Shown here: positions 33,196 to 43,148 of the stretch, in pieces
Position numbering within the stretch: the stretch's first letter is position 1
How the letters are laid out: every line of letters begins with the position of its first letter
From: Azospirillum endophyticum
Lineage (GTDB): Bacteria > Pseudomonadota > Alphaproteobacteria > Azospirillales > Azospirillaceae
Length of the DNA stretch: 64,000 nucleotides
NCBI RefSeq assembly: GCF_016595245.1
Contig: NZ_JAENHM010000073.1
Span: 847,618-911,617, forward strand
Direction: 5' to 3'
Made by a program: the position numbers and the translations under genes
Notes under the pieces: generated by a model
What the model was told of the DNA's origin: nothing
What the model saw: only the letters and a program-made list of their open reading frames with translations
The model's database searches: none

Positions 33196-34596
33196 TCACT
33201 CGATGAACATCTTCCCCTTCTCGCTGCCGTGGACGCCCAGCGACTTCAGCTTGCGGTGAAGGGCCGAACGCTCCATGCCGACGAAGGACGCGGTGCGGGA
33301 GATGTTGCCGCCGAAGCGGGTGACCTGGGCCAGCAGATACTCGCGTTCGAACACCTCGCGCGCTTCGCGTAAGGGGAGCCCCATGATCTCGCCGCCCTTG
33401 TCCCATTTCAGCACGGTCGGGGTGATGGCACCGATCTCCGGCGGCAGGGTGTCGGCGCGGATCGGCTCTTTGGGATCGCCATGGGCCATGATCAGCAGCC
33501 AGTCCACCACGTTGCGCAGTTGGCGCACGTTGCCCGGCCAATCATAGGCCTGCAATGCGGCCATGGCGTCCTCGCCGAACTCGCGGACCGGCAGGCCCGA
33601 CGCCTCGGCGGACCGCTGCATGAAATGGCGGGCCAGGACGGGGATGTCCTCGCGCCGTTCGGCCAGCGACGGCACGCGGATCGGCACCACCGACAGGCGG
33701 TAGAACAGATCCTGGCGGAAGCGGCCCTGTTCGATCTCCGCTTGGAGATCGCGGTTGGAGGTGGCGATGACGCGGACGTCCACCTCGACCCGCTGGCCGC
33801 CGCCGACGCGCTCGAACACCTGTTCCTGAAGGGCGCGGACGATCTTGCCCTGGGTTTCCAGCGGCATGTCGGCGACCTCGTCGAGCAGCAGCGTGCCGCC
33901 ATGGGCCTGTTCGAAGGTGCCGATCTTGCGGCCGGGACCGTCGACGCCGGCCTCGGTGCCGAACAGCTCCATCTCCAGCCGTTCCGGCCGCATGGTGGCG
34001 CAGTTCAGCCCGACGAAGGGACCACTGGCCCGACGGGACCGGGCATGGATCAGCCGGGCCACCACTTCCTTGCCGGCGCCGGGCGGGCCGGAGATCAGCA
34101 CGCGGCTGCCGGTGGGCGCCACCTTGTCGATCGATTGGCGCACCTGATTGACCGCAGACGACCGGCCGATCAGTTCGGCATCGCCGCCGGCACGCAGCTT
34201 GAGTTCCTGGTTCTCGCGCTTCAGCCGCGCCGCCTCGATGGCGCGATCCACCATCAGCAGCAGACGGTCGGCCTTGAACGGCTTCTCGATGAAGTCGTAG
34301 GCGCCGACCTTGATCGCCTGCACCGCGGTTTCGATGTTGCCGTGGCCGGAGATCATGATGACCGGCAGATTCCCGTGGTCCCGCATCAGCTGTTCCAGGA
34401 TCTGCAGGCCGTCCAGCCTGCTGCCCTGCAGCCAGATGTCGAGCACGACGAGGCTCGGCCGGCGCGCCGCCACCTGGGCGAAGGCCTGATCGGCGTCGGC
34501 GGCCTCGCGGGTCTTCATGCCTTCGTCGTTCAGGATGCCGGCTATCAGCATCCGGATATCGGCTTCGTCGTCGACGATCAGAATGTCATGCGCCAT
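33196..34596 (-). CDS. ntrX: Nitrogen response regulator NtrX
   Basis: The 466-residue regulator has a receiver domain (phosphoacceptor in LVVLDIWLQGSRLD; K in IEKPFKA), a sigma-54-interaction AAA+ domain (Walker A SGPPGAGKEV, Walker B GGTLLLDEVADM) and a C-terminal Fis-type helix-turn-helix (SALHRKLKSLG). The GAFTGA loop is absent: ELFGTEAGVDGPGRKIG stands where it should be. The protein may therefore not activate sigma-54 directly. Its ATG overlaps the end of ntrY by 11 bases. NtrYX affects nitrogen and redox-linked gene expression in related bacteria. Confidence 0.95.
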   Translation of the reverse strand: MAHDILIVDDEADIRMLIAGILNDEGMKTREAADADQAFAQVAARRPSLVVLDIWLQGSRLDGLQILEQLMRDHGNLPVIMISGHGNIETAVQAIKVGAYDFIEKPFKADRLLLMVDRAIEAARLKRENQELKLRAGGDAELIGRSSAVNQVRQSIDKVAPTGSRVLISGPPGAGKEVVARLIHARSRRASGPFVGLNCATMRPERLEMELFGTEAGVDGPGRKIGTFEQAHGGTLLLDEVADMPLETQGKIVRALQEQVFERVGGGQRVEVDVRVIATSNRDLQAEIEQGRFRQDLFYRLSVVPIRVPSLAERREDIPVLARHFMQRSAEASGLPVREFGEDAMAALQAYDWPGNVRQLRNVVDWLLIMAHGDPKEPIRADTLPPEIGAITPTVLKWDKGGEIMGLPLREAREVFEREYLLAQVTRFGGNISRTASFVGMERSALHRKLKSLGVHGSEKGKMFIE

Positions 34597-36904
34597 GGGC
34601 TTCGTGCCTCATCTCTCCGCCGGTCTCCGCCGGCCTGTCGTCACGGCCGCCCGCGTCGTTCGCGGCCGCAACCGGGTGTGGAATCACCAAGGTCACGCGC
34701 GCCCCGGCCCCGCCCTCGCGGTCCTCCAGGGTCAGCACGCCGCCATGGTCCTCCATGATCTTCTTGACGATGGCGAGCCCCAGCCCGGTGCCCTTGGCCC
34801 GCGTCGTCACATAGGGTTCGGTCAGCCGGTCGCGCTGTTCGCCGCCGGGCAGGCCCTTGCCGTTGTCCTCGACGGTCACGACGACCATCTCGCCGTCGTC
34901 CTGCACGGCGATCGCCACCTCGCCGGGCGGCAGATCCGCTCCGTCGGCGGGCGGACTGCGTCCTTCGATGGCGTCCGCGGCGTTCTGCAACAGGTTGGTC
35001 AGCGCCTGGGAGATCTGCCGGCTGTCGCAGGCGACCGTCAGCGGTCCCGACGGCAGCCGGGTGTCGAAACGAATTTTGCCGCTGTGGGCACTGGATTGCA
35101 GGAACACCGCCTGGCGGACCAGATCGTTGATGTTGACCGGCTTCATCACCGGCTGCGGCATCCGCGCGAAGGCGGAGAACTCGTCCACCATGCGGCGGAT
35201 GTCGTCGACCTGCCGGACGATGGTGTCGGTGCACATGGTGAAGACCTCCGTATCGCTGGAGATCTCCTTCAGGTATTTGCGGCGCAGCCGTTCGGCCGAA
35301 AGCTGGATAGGGGTCAACGGGTTCTTGATCTCATGCGCGATGCGGCGCGCCACGTCGGCCCAGGCCGCCTTGCGCTGCGCCGACACCAGCTCGGTGATGT
35401 CGTCGAAGGTGACGACGTAGCCACGCACGTCGCCGCCCCGAACCTCGGCTGCGATGCGGACCAACAGGGTCAGCGTCGGCTTGCCGGGGCGCCGGATCTG
35501 GATCTGGTCCTGCACGACGCGGCCCGGCTTCTTCGGCGCGTTCTCCAACAGGTCGTGGATGTCCGGCAGCAGTTCCACCAGCGGCATGCCGATCAGCCGC
35601 TCCGGATCCTCCTCGCCCAACAGGCGGGCGGCGGACAGGTTCGGCAGGTTGATGGCGCCGTCGGCGTCCACGCCCAGCACGCCGGCCGACACGCCGGACA
35701 GCACCGTCTCGGTGAAGCGCCGGCGCTCGTCCAGCAGCCGGTTGGTCGACAGCAACTCGCGGCGCTGTCCCTCGATCTCGGTGGTCATCCGGTTGAAGGC
35801 GCGCGACAGCAGGACGAACTCGTCCTCGCCCGGCGGTTCCGACACGCGGACGGTCAGGTCGCCGGCACGGACCCGTTCGGCGGCGCCGATCAGCGCACTG
35901 ATCGGGCGGACCAGACGCGTGGCGAAGTTCAGGCCGGCCCACACCGCCGCCAGCAGCAGCAGCATCGCCACGACCAGGAAGATCAGCGTGAAGGTGACCT
36001 GCAGGCTGCCGCGCTGGTTCTCCAGCGCGGTGTATTCCTTGACCGCGCCTTCCGCGGAGGCCATGTGCTGCAGGACCCGCGGCTCCACCATGCGGCCGAC
36101 ATAGAGGAAGGTGTCCGACACCCGGTCCAAGCTGACCAGGGCGCGGACACGGTCATCGGATTCCTTGACGATCAGCGCGACCTCGCCGTTGCGGGCCTGC
36201 TGGATCTTGTCCTCCGGGATCGGCTCGAATTCCAGGGTGAAGGTATAGCCGGCACGGGCGACGATGGCCCCGGTGGTGCCGTTGAAGACGATGGCTTCCG
36301 ACAGGGCGCGCAGCATCGCCTGGGTGGCCACGACCTGTTCGAAACGCTGGGGGTCGCTGGAGAAGCGCGCCTCCTGCGACAGGTCATTGGCCATCGCCAG
36401 GGCGTCGGCGCGGATGTTCTGCTGATGCTCATGCAGATAGGCGCTGGCGACCACAAGGGACTCGTTCACCGCAGTGCGCACGCGGTCGCTGAACCAGCTC
36501 TGCACCCCGACATAGAAGAACAGGGTGGAAAACACGGTCATGACGATGGCCGGCGCCACCGCCAGCACACCGAACACCAGAACGAGGCGGGTGTGCAGCC
36601 GCGACCCCGCCAGTCCGCGCCGCCGCCCGATCAGGATGGCGACGATGCGCCGGGCGATCAGCACGCCCAGCATCAGCAGGATCGCGAGGTCGAGCGTCAG
36701 CAGAAGCGTGACGGTCCGGGGATTGGCCTGCCCGAACGGCGCGCTTTCCGTCATCGCCGCATAGGTGGCGAAACCGGCGGCCAGTGCCGCCAGCGACAGG
36801 GCGAAGGCCATCCGCTTGCCCAGGCCGACCCGCCTGGACCATTGGAGAATCTTCTGCCAAACCGGCCGTTGGCCGGATGCTGCGGTGTCGGAGTTCGATG
36901 ACAT
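34586..36904 (-). CDS. ntrY: Sensor histidine kinase NtrY
   Basis: The 772-residue membrane kinase has N-terminal hydrophobic segments (about 35-115), a large extracytoplasmic region, a further membrane segment near residue 310, a HAMP domain (RVRAGDLTVRVSEPPGEDEF), a PAS domain, the HisKA box RIAHEIKNPLTPIQLSAERL with phosphoacceptor histidine and an HATPase domain (N-box NLLQNAADAI, G-box GKGLPGG and GTGLGLAIVKKI). The ATG at 36904 was chosen; an upstream frame adds residues without support. It is transcribed before ntrX with an 11-base overlap. Confidence 0.95.
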   Translation of the reverse strand: MSSNSDTAASGQRPVWQKILQWSRRVGLGKRMAFALSLAALAAGFATYAAMTESAPFGQANPRTVTLLLTLDLAILLMLGVLIARRIVAILIGRRRGLAGSRLHTRLVLVFGVLAVAPAIVMTVFSTLFFYVGVQSWFSDRVRTAVNESLVVASAYLHEHQQNIRADALAMANDLSQEARFSSDPQRFEQVVATQAMLRALSEAIVFNGTTGAIVARAGYTFTLEFEPIPEDKIQQARNGEVALIVKESDDRVRALVSLDRVSDTFLYVGRMVEPRVLQHMASAEGAVKEYTALENQRGSLQVTFTLIFLVVAMLLLLAAVWAGLNFATRLVRPISALIGAAERVRAGDLTVRVSEPPGEDEFVLLSRAFNRMTTEIEGQRRELLSTNRLLDERRRFTETVLSGVSAGVLGVDADGAINLPNLSAARLLGEEDPERLIGMPLVELLPDIHDLLENAPKKPGRVVQDQIQIRRPGKPTLTLLVRIAAEVRGGDVRGYVVTFDDITELVSAQRKAAWADVARRIAHEIKNPLTPIQLSAERLRRKYLKEISSDTEVFTMCTDTIVRQVDDIRRMVDEFSAFARMPQPVMKPVNINDLVRQAVFLQSSAHSGKIRFDTRLPSGPLTVACDSRQISQALTNLLQNAADAIEGRSPPADGADLPPGEVAIAVQDDGEMVVVTVEDNGKGLPGGEQRDRLTEPYVTTRAKGTGLGLAIVKKIMEDHGGVLTLEDREGGAGARVTLVIPHPVAAANDAGGRDDRPAETGGEMRHEAHGA

Positions 36905-37128
36905 GGTCCGGCGCTGATCTGTTGCCGGAAAGATACACCTCTGTTGCGGCGCTGCCAAGCCGCAATGGATCTGTCTTTCGGACAGCACCGGCTATATCAG
37001 CCGGCTGCGGCAGCATTACCCGGCGGATAGCCGCGAATTCACCGCCGTCCGCCCCGAAGCCGTGTCGCAATTTTGACACGGATCGGTTGCGGAGATAGGC
37101 GTGAATGGCACTGACGGTCGGAAGCGGA

Positions 37129-38577
37129 CTATTTGATGCCGCGCATAACCTGAATGTCCAGGTCCCGGATCTTCTTGCGCAGCGTGTTGCGGTTCAGACC
37201 GAGCAGCTGTGCAGCCTTGATCTGGTTACCACGGGTCGCAGACAGGCTGAGCGAGATCAAAGGCCGTTCGATCTCGCGCAGCACCCGGTCGTAGAGGCCG
37301 TTGGACGGCATGCCATCCTTGTGGGCGGCGAAATAGTCCTTCAAGTGGCGTTCGACCGCCGAAGACAGACCTTCGCTCTGCGGTTCTTCCACCGGCTGGG
37401 CGGCGGGGGTGGCGTCGGCAAGCTCCGCCTCCACCACATCCAGCCCGATCACCTCCTGGGAATAGAGCGCAGCCAGTCGGCGAACCAGATTCTCCAGCTC
37501 GCGGACATTGCCGGGCCACCGGTAGCGCTTCAGCCGGTCCATCGCCGCCTGGTCGATGCTCTTGGCCGGAAGCCCCTGGTTGATGCCGATGTTCAGGAAA
37601 TGGCGGACCAGCAGGGGAATGTCCTCCGTCCGCTCCCGCAGCGGCGGCAGGCGGATCGGCACCACGCACAGGCGGTAGAACAGATCCTCGCGGAACAGGC
37701 CCTGGCGGATCAGGGTGCGCAGGTCGCGGTGGGTCGCCGCGATGATGCGCACGTCGGTCTTGATCGCCGTACGCCCGCCGACCGTGGTGTATTCGCCTTC
37801 CTGGAGCACGCGCAGCAGGCGGGTCTGGGCGTCCAGCGGCATGTCGCCGATCTCGTCCAGGAACAGGGTGCCGCCCTGCGCCTGCTCGAACCGTCCGGTC
37901 GACCGGTTGGTGGCGCCGGTGAAGGCGCCCTTCTCATGGCCGAACAGCTCGGATTCGATCAGTTCGCGCGGGATGGCCGCCATGTTGATGGCGACGAAGG
38001 CGCCGTTGCGCCGCTTGCCGTAATCGTGAAGGGCGCGGGCGACCAGTTCCTTGCCGGTACCGGACTCGCCGGTGATCATCACCGTCAGGTCGGTGCCCAT
38101 CAGGCGGGCCAGCACCCGGTAGATTTCCTGCATGGCGGGCGAGCGACCGATCAGGGGAAGCTGCTCCTCGCCCTCCACGTCGCCGCCCGGCATGGCGGCC
38201 GGTGGATTGTTGGTGTTCAGCGCCCGCTCGACGACCGACACCAGTTCCTTCAGATCGAACGGCTTGGGCAGGTATTCGAAAGCGCCGCGCTCCGCCGCTT
38301 TCACCGCGGTGATCAGGGTGTTTTGCGCGCTCATCACGATGACGCGCAGTTCCGGCCGCAGCTTCTTGATGCGCGGGATCAGGTCCAGGCCGTTTTCGTC
38401 CGGCATCACCACGTCGGTGATGACCAGATCCCCCTGCCCGTCCGCCACCCAGCGCCACAGCGTGGCGGCATTGCCGGTGGTGCGCACCTCGTGCCCCAGG
38501 CGGGCGAGCGCTTGCGTCAGCACGGTGCGGATGGCGCGATCGTCATCCGCGATCAGAATGGTCGCCGCGCTCATCAA
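37129..38577 (-). CDS. ntrC: Nitrogen regulator NtrC (NRI)
   Basis: The 482-residue regulator has a receiver domain (DDDRAIRT; phosphoacceptor in LVITDVVMPDENG; K in LPKPFDL). The AAA+ domain contains a complete GAFTGA (FGHEKGAFTGATNR), Walker A GESGTGKELVAR and Walker B GGTLFLDEIGDM. The C-terminal Fis-type helix-turn-helix reads KAAQLLGLNRNTLRKKI. It activates sigma-54 promoters of nitrogen genes when phosphorylated by NtrB. Its ATG overlaps the ntrB stop by 4 bases (38574-38577). Downstream, before ntrY, is a 7-base hairpin (CCGTGTC/GACACGG, 37060-37081). Confidence 0.97.
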   Translation of the reverse strand: MMSAATILIADDDRAIRTVLTQALARLGHEVRTTGNAATLWRWVADGQGDLVITDVVMPDENGLDLIPRIKKLRPELRVIVMSAQNTLITAVKAAERGAFEYLPKPFDLKELVSVVERALNTNNPPAAMPGGDVEGEEQLPLIGRSPAMQEIYRVLARLMGTDLTVMITGESGTGKELVARALHDYGKRRNGAFVAINMAAIPRELIESELFGHEKGAFTGATNRSTGRFEQAQGGTLFLDEIGDMPLDAQTRLLRVLQEGEYTTVGGRTAIKTDVRIIAATHRDLRTLIRQGLFREDLFYRLCVVPIRLPPLRERTEDIPLLVRHFLNIGINQGLPAKSIDQAAMDRLKRYRWPGNVRELENLVRRLAALYSQEVIGLDVVEAELADATPAAQPVEEPQSEGLSSAVERHLKDYFAAHKDGMPSNGLYDRVLREIERPLISLSLSATRGNQIKAAQLLGLNRNTLRKKIRDLDIQVMRGIK

Positions 38578-39788
38578 CGAGTCCCCCGGCCGCCCTTGGA
38601 CTGCAAGCCAGCGTCAGAAATCTTCGACTCCCCGGTAAGTTTCGGGTCATCGTATTTCGAATCATCGTACATCGGCAGCGACACCTTGAAGACGGTCCGG
38701 CGAGGCTGGCTGTCGAACTCGATGGTCCCGCCATGGTCGCCTATGAGTTTCGCCACCAATGCAAGTCCAAGGCCAGTCCCGTTCACTTTGCTGGTCACGA
38801 AGGGATCGAACAGGTTGGACTGCAGGTCTTCCGGAATGCCGTCGCCATTATCCTGCACCGCCACCAGCAGCGGCAGATGCCGGCGCACATCCCCACCCGG
38901 CAGCGCCATGCGCACACCATGCTGGTAGGACGTGGTCAAGGTGATCTCACCGCCCGATTCCGGAGCAGCCTCTGCCGCATTTTTGATCAAATTCAGGAAA
39001 ACCTGCACAAGTTGATCGCGATTGCCGTAAACAGGAGGCAGCGACGGGTCATAACGCTCGACAAAGCGTATTTTTCGGGCAAAACCACTCTGCGCGACCT
39101 TGCGCACATGCTCCAGCACCGTATGGATGTTCACCGCGGCGCGCTCCAGCGGCCGTTCGTCGGAAAACACCTCCATCCGGTTGACCAGCGCGACGATGCG
39201 GTCGGCCTCGTCGCAGATCAGGCGGGTCAGCACGCGATCCTGGTCGCTGGCGTTCTCCTCCAGCAGCTGGGCCGCGCCGCGGATGCCCGACAGCGGATTC
39301 TTCACCTCATGCGCCAGCATCGCCGCCATGGCGGTGACGGACCGTGCGGCGTGCCGGTGGGTCAGCGAGTGGTCGATCTTGCGGGCGAGCGACCGTTCGT
39401 GAATGGTCAGCACCACATGGTCGGGCGGGTCGCCCATGGTCGCCACCTGCACCGTGACATGGTGCGGGCCGATGCGCGGGGTGTCGATGATCACGCCGTC
39501 CTGCGACACCCGGCGGCTGCCGCGGCGCACCTGCGCGATCAGTCCCATGACCGGGCTGTCGGACGGCAGCAGGTCGGGCAGCGGCATGCCTTCCATGGCG
39601 TTGGCGGACAGGTCGAAGAATTCCTGCCCTTCGAGGTTGACGAAACGGATATCGCCGTTGCCGTCGACCACCAGCACCGGATCGGGCAGGCTGTTCAGGA
39701 CCACCAGGGAGTCGAGCCGGGGGGCTCGCACGGCAGCCGATCGGTTGCGGCCACGCTGGCCCGGTGCGGTCATCGGAACGGGGTCCAT
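38574..39788 (-). CDS. ntrB: Nitrogen sensor kinase NtrB (NRII)
   Basis: The 404-residue cytosolic kinase has an N-terminal PAS domain (LDSLVVLNSLPDPVLVVDGN), the HisKA box MLAHEVKNPLSGIRGAAQLL and an HATPase domain (NLIKNAAEAA, DNGDGIPEDL, GTGLGLALVAKL). It phosphorylates NtrC under nitrogen limitation. The ATG at 39788 overlaps the dusB stop codon by 1 base (TGATG), and an open frame upstream is an artefact of the dusB reading. Order dusB-ntrB-ntrC is the classical nifR3-ntrBC operon of Azospirillum and relatives. Confidence 0.97.
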   Translation of the reverse strand: MDPVPMTAPGQRGRNRSAAVRAPRLDSLVVLNSLPDPVLVVDGNGDIRFVNLEGQEFFDLSANAMEGMPLPDLLPSDSPVMGLIAQVRRGSRRVSQDGVIIDTPRIGPHHVTVQVATMGDPPDHVVLTIHERSLARKIDHSLTHRHAARSVTAMAAMLAHEVKNPLSGIRGAAQLLEENASDQDRVLTRLICDEADRIVALVNRMEVFSDERPLERAAVNIHTVLEHVRKVAQSGFARKIRFVERYDPSLPPVYGNRDQLVQVFLNLIKNAAEAAPESGGEITLTTSYQHGVRMALPGGDVRRHLPLLVAVQDNGDGIPEDLQSNLFDPFVTSKVNGTGLGLALVAKLIGDHGGTIEFDSQPRRTVFKVSLPMYDDSKYDDPKLTGESKISDAGLQSKGGRGTR

Positions 39789-40774
39789 CAGGCGGCCATC
39801 CTTTCGATTGCCGGTTCGTAGAAGGCACGGATGCGGTCGCGCACCGCATCGGGATCGCCCAGCTGGTTGATCTCCTGACGAAACTCGTTCGAACCGCGCA
39901 GGCCGGTCGAGTACCAGGAGAGATGCTTGCGGGCGACCTTGATGCCGCCGTCGCGGCCGTAATGGCTCAGCATGCTGTCGAAATGCTCCAGGAGCGTGTC
40001 CATCTGCTCGTGCAGCGGCGGGTCGGGCAGCTTTTCGCCCGTTCGCAGGTAATGCATGACCTGCGACGGAAACCAGGGCCTGCCGTAGCTGCCGCGCCCG
40101 ATCATCACGCCGTCGGCACCGGACTCCGCAAGCGCGCGATCCACCGCCTCGAAGCCCGTGATGTCGCCGTTGACCACCAACGGGATCGACACCGCCTCCT
40201 TGACATGGCGGACATAGGTCCAATCGGCGGTGCCGGTGTAGAACTGCATGCGGGTGCGGCCATGGACCGTCACCATTTTGATCCCGCACTGTTCGGCGAT
40301 GCGGGCAAGGTTGGGAGCGTTGCGGTTGGTCTCGTCCCAGCCCAGACGCATCTTCAGCGTCACCGGGATGCCGACGGCCTTCACCACCGCCTCCAGGATG
40401 CGGCCCGCCAGTGCCTCGTCCCGCATCAGGGAGGAGCCGGCATGGCCGTTGACCACCTTCTTGACCGGGCAGCCGAAATTGATGTCGACGACGGCGGCGC
40501 CGCGGTCTTCGTTCAGCTTCGCAGCCTCGGCCATCACCTCGGGCTCGCAGCCGGCGAGCTGGACCGCCATCGGGAACTCCTCCGGCTCGGTCTCCACCAT
40601 GCGCAGGGTCTGGCGGTTCTCGCGGATCATCGCCTGGCTGGCGATCATCTCGGACACGACGAGACCGCAGCCCGCGCGCTTCACCAGACGGCGGAACGGC
40701 AAGTCGGAGACACCCGACATGGGCGCCAGGATCACCGGTCCGGCGAGCGTGATGGGTCCGATTTGTATGGTCAT
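39788..40774 (-). CDS. dusB: tRNA-dihydrouridine synthase, DusB/NifR3 type
   Basis: The 328-residue flavoenzyme reduces uridines in tRNA D-loops. It begins IQIGPITLAGPVILAPMSGV and contains NFGCPVKKV, then NGHAGSSLM, TVHGRTRMQFYTG and MIGRGSYGRPWF, all typical of the DusB/NifR3 group. The ATG at 40774 follows AGGTGAG. Its gene heads the ntr operon, and nifR3 is the historical name. It is coupled to ntrB through a TGATG overlap. Confidence 0.96.
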   Translation of the reverse strand: MTIQIGPITLAGPVILAPMSGVSDLPFRRLVKRAGCGLVVSEMIASQAMIRENRQTLRMVETEPEEFPMAVQLAGCEPEVMAEAAKLNEDRGAAVVDINFGCPVKKVVNGHAGSSLMRDEALAGRILEAVVKAVGIPVTLKMRLGWDETNRNAPNLARIAEQCGIKMVTVHGRTRMQFYTGTADWTYVRHVKEAVSIPLVVNGDITGFEAVDRALAESGADGVMIGRGSYGRPWFPSQVMHYLRTGEKLPDPPLHEQMDTLLEHFDSMLSHYGRDGGIKVARKHLSWYSTGLRGSNEFRQEINQLGDPDAVRDRIRAFYEPAIERMAA

Positions 40775-40930
40775 TCTCACCTGCCCGATTGATGGGCAAA
40801 TCAACAAAGTGCCGTCAATTTGGGCAAGTTATCACGCCGCAACAGCCGTGTGCAAGCGCGAAGGACTGCCGCCGCGAACGAGCCCGGCCGGAAAGCCGTG
40901 ATCTTCCACCGGCTTGCGGCGAGCGCACGC

Positions 40931-41761
40931 TCAGCTCCAGGTCCATTGCCCGATCAGCACGTTCGACACGAACTTGACGCCGGGATAGGCAAGCGTCGCC
41001 AGCAGATAGACGATCAGCATGGTCCGCGCGGCCGTCTTCCCGCGCACGCCGGTCCGGTACTCGGCCAGCAACAGGACCCCGATCACGATGAAGGTCGCCA
41101 GCGACAGCAGGCTCTTATGGTCGGTGCGGAACAGCAGCCCCTGCTCGAAATACAGCACCGCCATCCCGGTGGCGAGGCCGGCACCCAGCACCACCTCCGA
41201 CGCGATCAGCAGGCGCAGTTGCAGCCGCTCGCTCTCCGCCACCGGCGGAAGGAAACGGCTGAGGGGAGTTGGGCGCTTGCTCTTCAGCGCACGGGTCTGG
41301 ATCACCGCCGCAAACGAGGAAACGGCGCTGAGCGTCAGCAGGGCATAGGTGAAGACCGACACCGCGATGTGCAGGTCGATCCAAACGCCGGGTGCGTTCC
41401 CGCGCAGGATGGGGGCCGGCGCGTCCTCCGTCAGCGTCGCCAGCAGGCAGACGACCAGCAGATAGGGCAGCAGCAGCGGCGCCAGCCTCCAGGCGGTGTC
41501 GTGCAGCAGGCTGAGCCCGATGAACAGGGCCATGCAGGCGGCGGTCGTCACCCACAGCGCGGTGGAAAATCCGGTCTGCCACTGGCCGGCGACCTGCAGG
41601 ATCGCCCACATGCCCGGCCCGGCCGCCGCCAGCAGCAAGGCGCCCCAGAAGGACCAGCCGCGCCCCTCCACCCCCTGCCCCGCCATGCGCCGGTAGGGAT
41701 AGAAGGCGGCAGGCAGCAGAGCCACCAGTGCGGTCAGGCTCAAGAGAATGTTCTGCGACAT
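40931..41761 (-). CDS. CcsA-like inner membrane protein (YpjD type)
   Basis: The 276-residue protein has about eight hydrophobic segments and belongs to the cytochrome c assembly (CcsA/ResC) superfamily, as the smaller inner-membrane YpjD-type proteins. The segment with WIDLHIAVSVFTYALLTLSA and a later DHKSLLSLATFIVIG carry histidines in positions typical of heme-handling members. The WWD-type signature common to CcsA proper is not visible. It is divergent from ispDF and separated from dusB by 156 bases. Confidence 0.85.
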   Translation of the reverse strand: MSQNILLSLTALVALLPAAFYPYRRMAGQGVEGRGWSFWGALLLAAAGPGMWAILQVAGQWQTGFSTALWVTTAACMALFIGLSLLHDTAWRLAPLLLPYLLVVCLLATLTEDAPAPILRGNAPGVWIDLHIAVSVFTYALLTLSAVSSFAAVIQTRALKSKRPTPLSRFLPPVAESERLQLRLLIASEVVLGAGLATGMAVLYFEQGLLFRTDHKSLLSLATFIVIGVLLLAEYRTGVRGKTAARTMLIVYLLATLAYPGVKFVSNVLIGQWTWS

Positions 41762-41938
41762 GGACCCGAATGCACTCCCGTCTTTCCGCCATCATGCTGC
41801 CATGTCATGCCACCCGCCCCGTGCCGGAAACTGTCCGGTGACGCGGGCGGCAAGGCTCGGCACTTGGCGGAACCACGGCGACAGGCTAGGCTCCGCGACG
41901 TTTCCGTCAAGTGGCTATCATATCTTACGGTTTGCCTC

Positions 41939-43111
41939 ATGCCCACCCGCATCGCGCCCACCTGCGTGGCCCTGATCGTCGCCGGCGGATCCGGCCAGCG
42001 GTTCGGAGCCGAACGGCCGAAGCAATATCTCGACCTCGCCGGCAAGCCGGTGCTGCGCCGGACGGTCGAGGCCTTCCTCGGCCATCCCCAGGTCACCGGC
42101 GTGCGCGTGGTCATCGATCCGACCTGGCGCGAGGCCTATGACGCTGCCGTCACCGGACTCGGCCTGCCCGATCCGGTGGCCGGAGGCGCCAGCCGGCAGG
42201 ATTCGGTGCGCAACGGACTGGAGGCTCTGGCCACCGGCGCCGCGCCGGATCTCGTCCTGATCCACGACGCCGCCCGCCCGCTGATCGACGGGGCCACCAT
42301 CGGCGCGGTGATCGCCGCGCTGGATCAGGCACCGGGCGCCATCGCAGCGGTACAGGTTGCCGACACGCTCAAGCGCGGCGGCGGCACCGCCATCGCTGGC
42401 ACGGTGGATCGCGATGGGCTCTGGCGGGCGCAGACTCCGCAGGGCTTCCGTTTCCCCGCGATCCTGGATGCGCACCGTGCGGCCGCCGGCCTGTCGCTGA
42501 CCGACGATGCCGCAGTGGCTGAGCGTGCCGGGCTGGCCGTGGCGTTGGTGCCCTCAAAGGAGGATAATTTCAAGGTGACCACCCCAGACGACCTGGCCCG
42601 GGCCACCCGCGTGATCATGAGCAGCCTGTGGGACGTGAGGACCGGCAGCGGCTTCGACGTCCATCGCTTCACCGACGGCGATTTCGTGACACTCTGCGGC
42701 CTGCAGGTTCCGCACAGCCATGGGCTGGAGGGACATTCCGATGCGGATGTCGGTCTGCATGCCCTGACCGATGCGATCCTGGGCGCGCTCGCCGCCGGCG
42801 ATATCGGCAGCCACTTCCCGCCGACCGATCCGCGTTGGCGCGGTGCCGACAGCGCCAAGTTCCTGCGCCACGCCGCCGATCTCGTGGCGGAACGTGGGGG
42901 CGTCATCGCCCATGCCGACGTGACCATCATCTGCGAGCGGCCCAAGGTCGGTCCCCACCGTGCAGCCATGACGGAGCGCATCGCGCAAATCCTGGGCATC
43001 GACGCCGGGCGGGTCAGCGTCAAGGCGACGACCACCGAACAGCTTGGCTTCACCGGCCGGCGGGAGGGGATCGCCGCACAGGCGGTGGCGACCATCCGCC
43101 TTCCCGGCTAA
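41939..43111 (+). CDS. ispDF: Bifunctional IspD/IspF isoprenoid enzyme
   Basis: The 390-residue fusion joins IspD (about 1-228; nucleotide-binding AGGSGQRFG, QDSVRNGL, LIHDAARPLI) with IspF (about 232-390; metal-ligand GSGFDVHRF, HSDADVGLHALTDAILGALA, LGFTGRREGIAAQAVATI). It makes CDP-ME and then 2-C-methylerythritol 2,4-cyclodiphosphate in the MEP pathway. The ATG at 41939 is used; the upstream open frame is antisense to the CcsA-like gene. The IspDF fusion is common in alphaproteobacteria. It is followed after 37 bases by pncC. Confidence 0.97.
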   Translation: MPTRIAPTCVALIVAGGSGQRFGAERPKQYLDLAGKPVLRRTVEAFLGHPQVTGVRVVIDPTWREAYDAAVTGLGLPDPVAGGASRQDSVRNGLEALATGAAPDLVLIHDAARPLIDGATIGAVIAALDQAPGAIAAVQVADTLKRGGGTAIAGTVDRDGLWRAQTPQGFRFPAILDAHRAAAGLSLTDDAAVAERAGLAVALVPSKEDNFKVTTPDDLARATRVIMSSLWDVRTGSGFDVHRFTDGDFVTLCGLQVPHSHGLEGHSDADVGLHALTDAILGALAAGDIGSHFPPTDPRWRGADSAKFLRHAADLVAERGGVIAHADVTIICERPKVGPHRAAMTERIAQILGIDAGRVSVKATTTEQLGFTGRREGIAAQAVATIRLPG

Positions 43112-43148
43112 CATACCGACCAACGATACCGAACCGGGAGAGGCCGTC

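Noticed and set aside
39789..40799. A long N-terminal extension of ntrB
   Set aside because: It is dusB read in another frame. The TGATG overlap at 39786-39790 places the ntrB start.
40820..41938. A 373-codon upstream extension of ispDF
   Set aside because: It runs antisense through the CcsA-like gene and matches nothing. IspD begins at the ATG at 41939.
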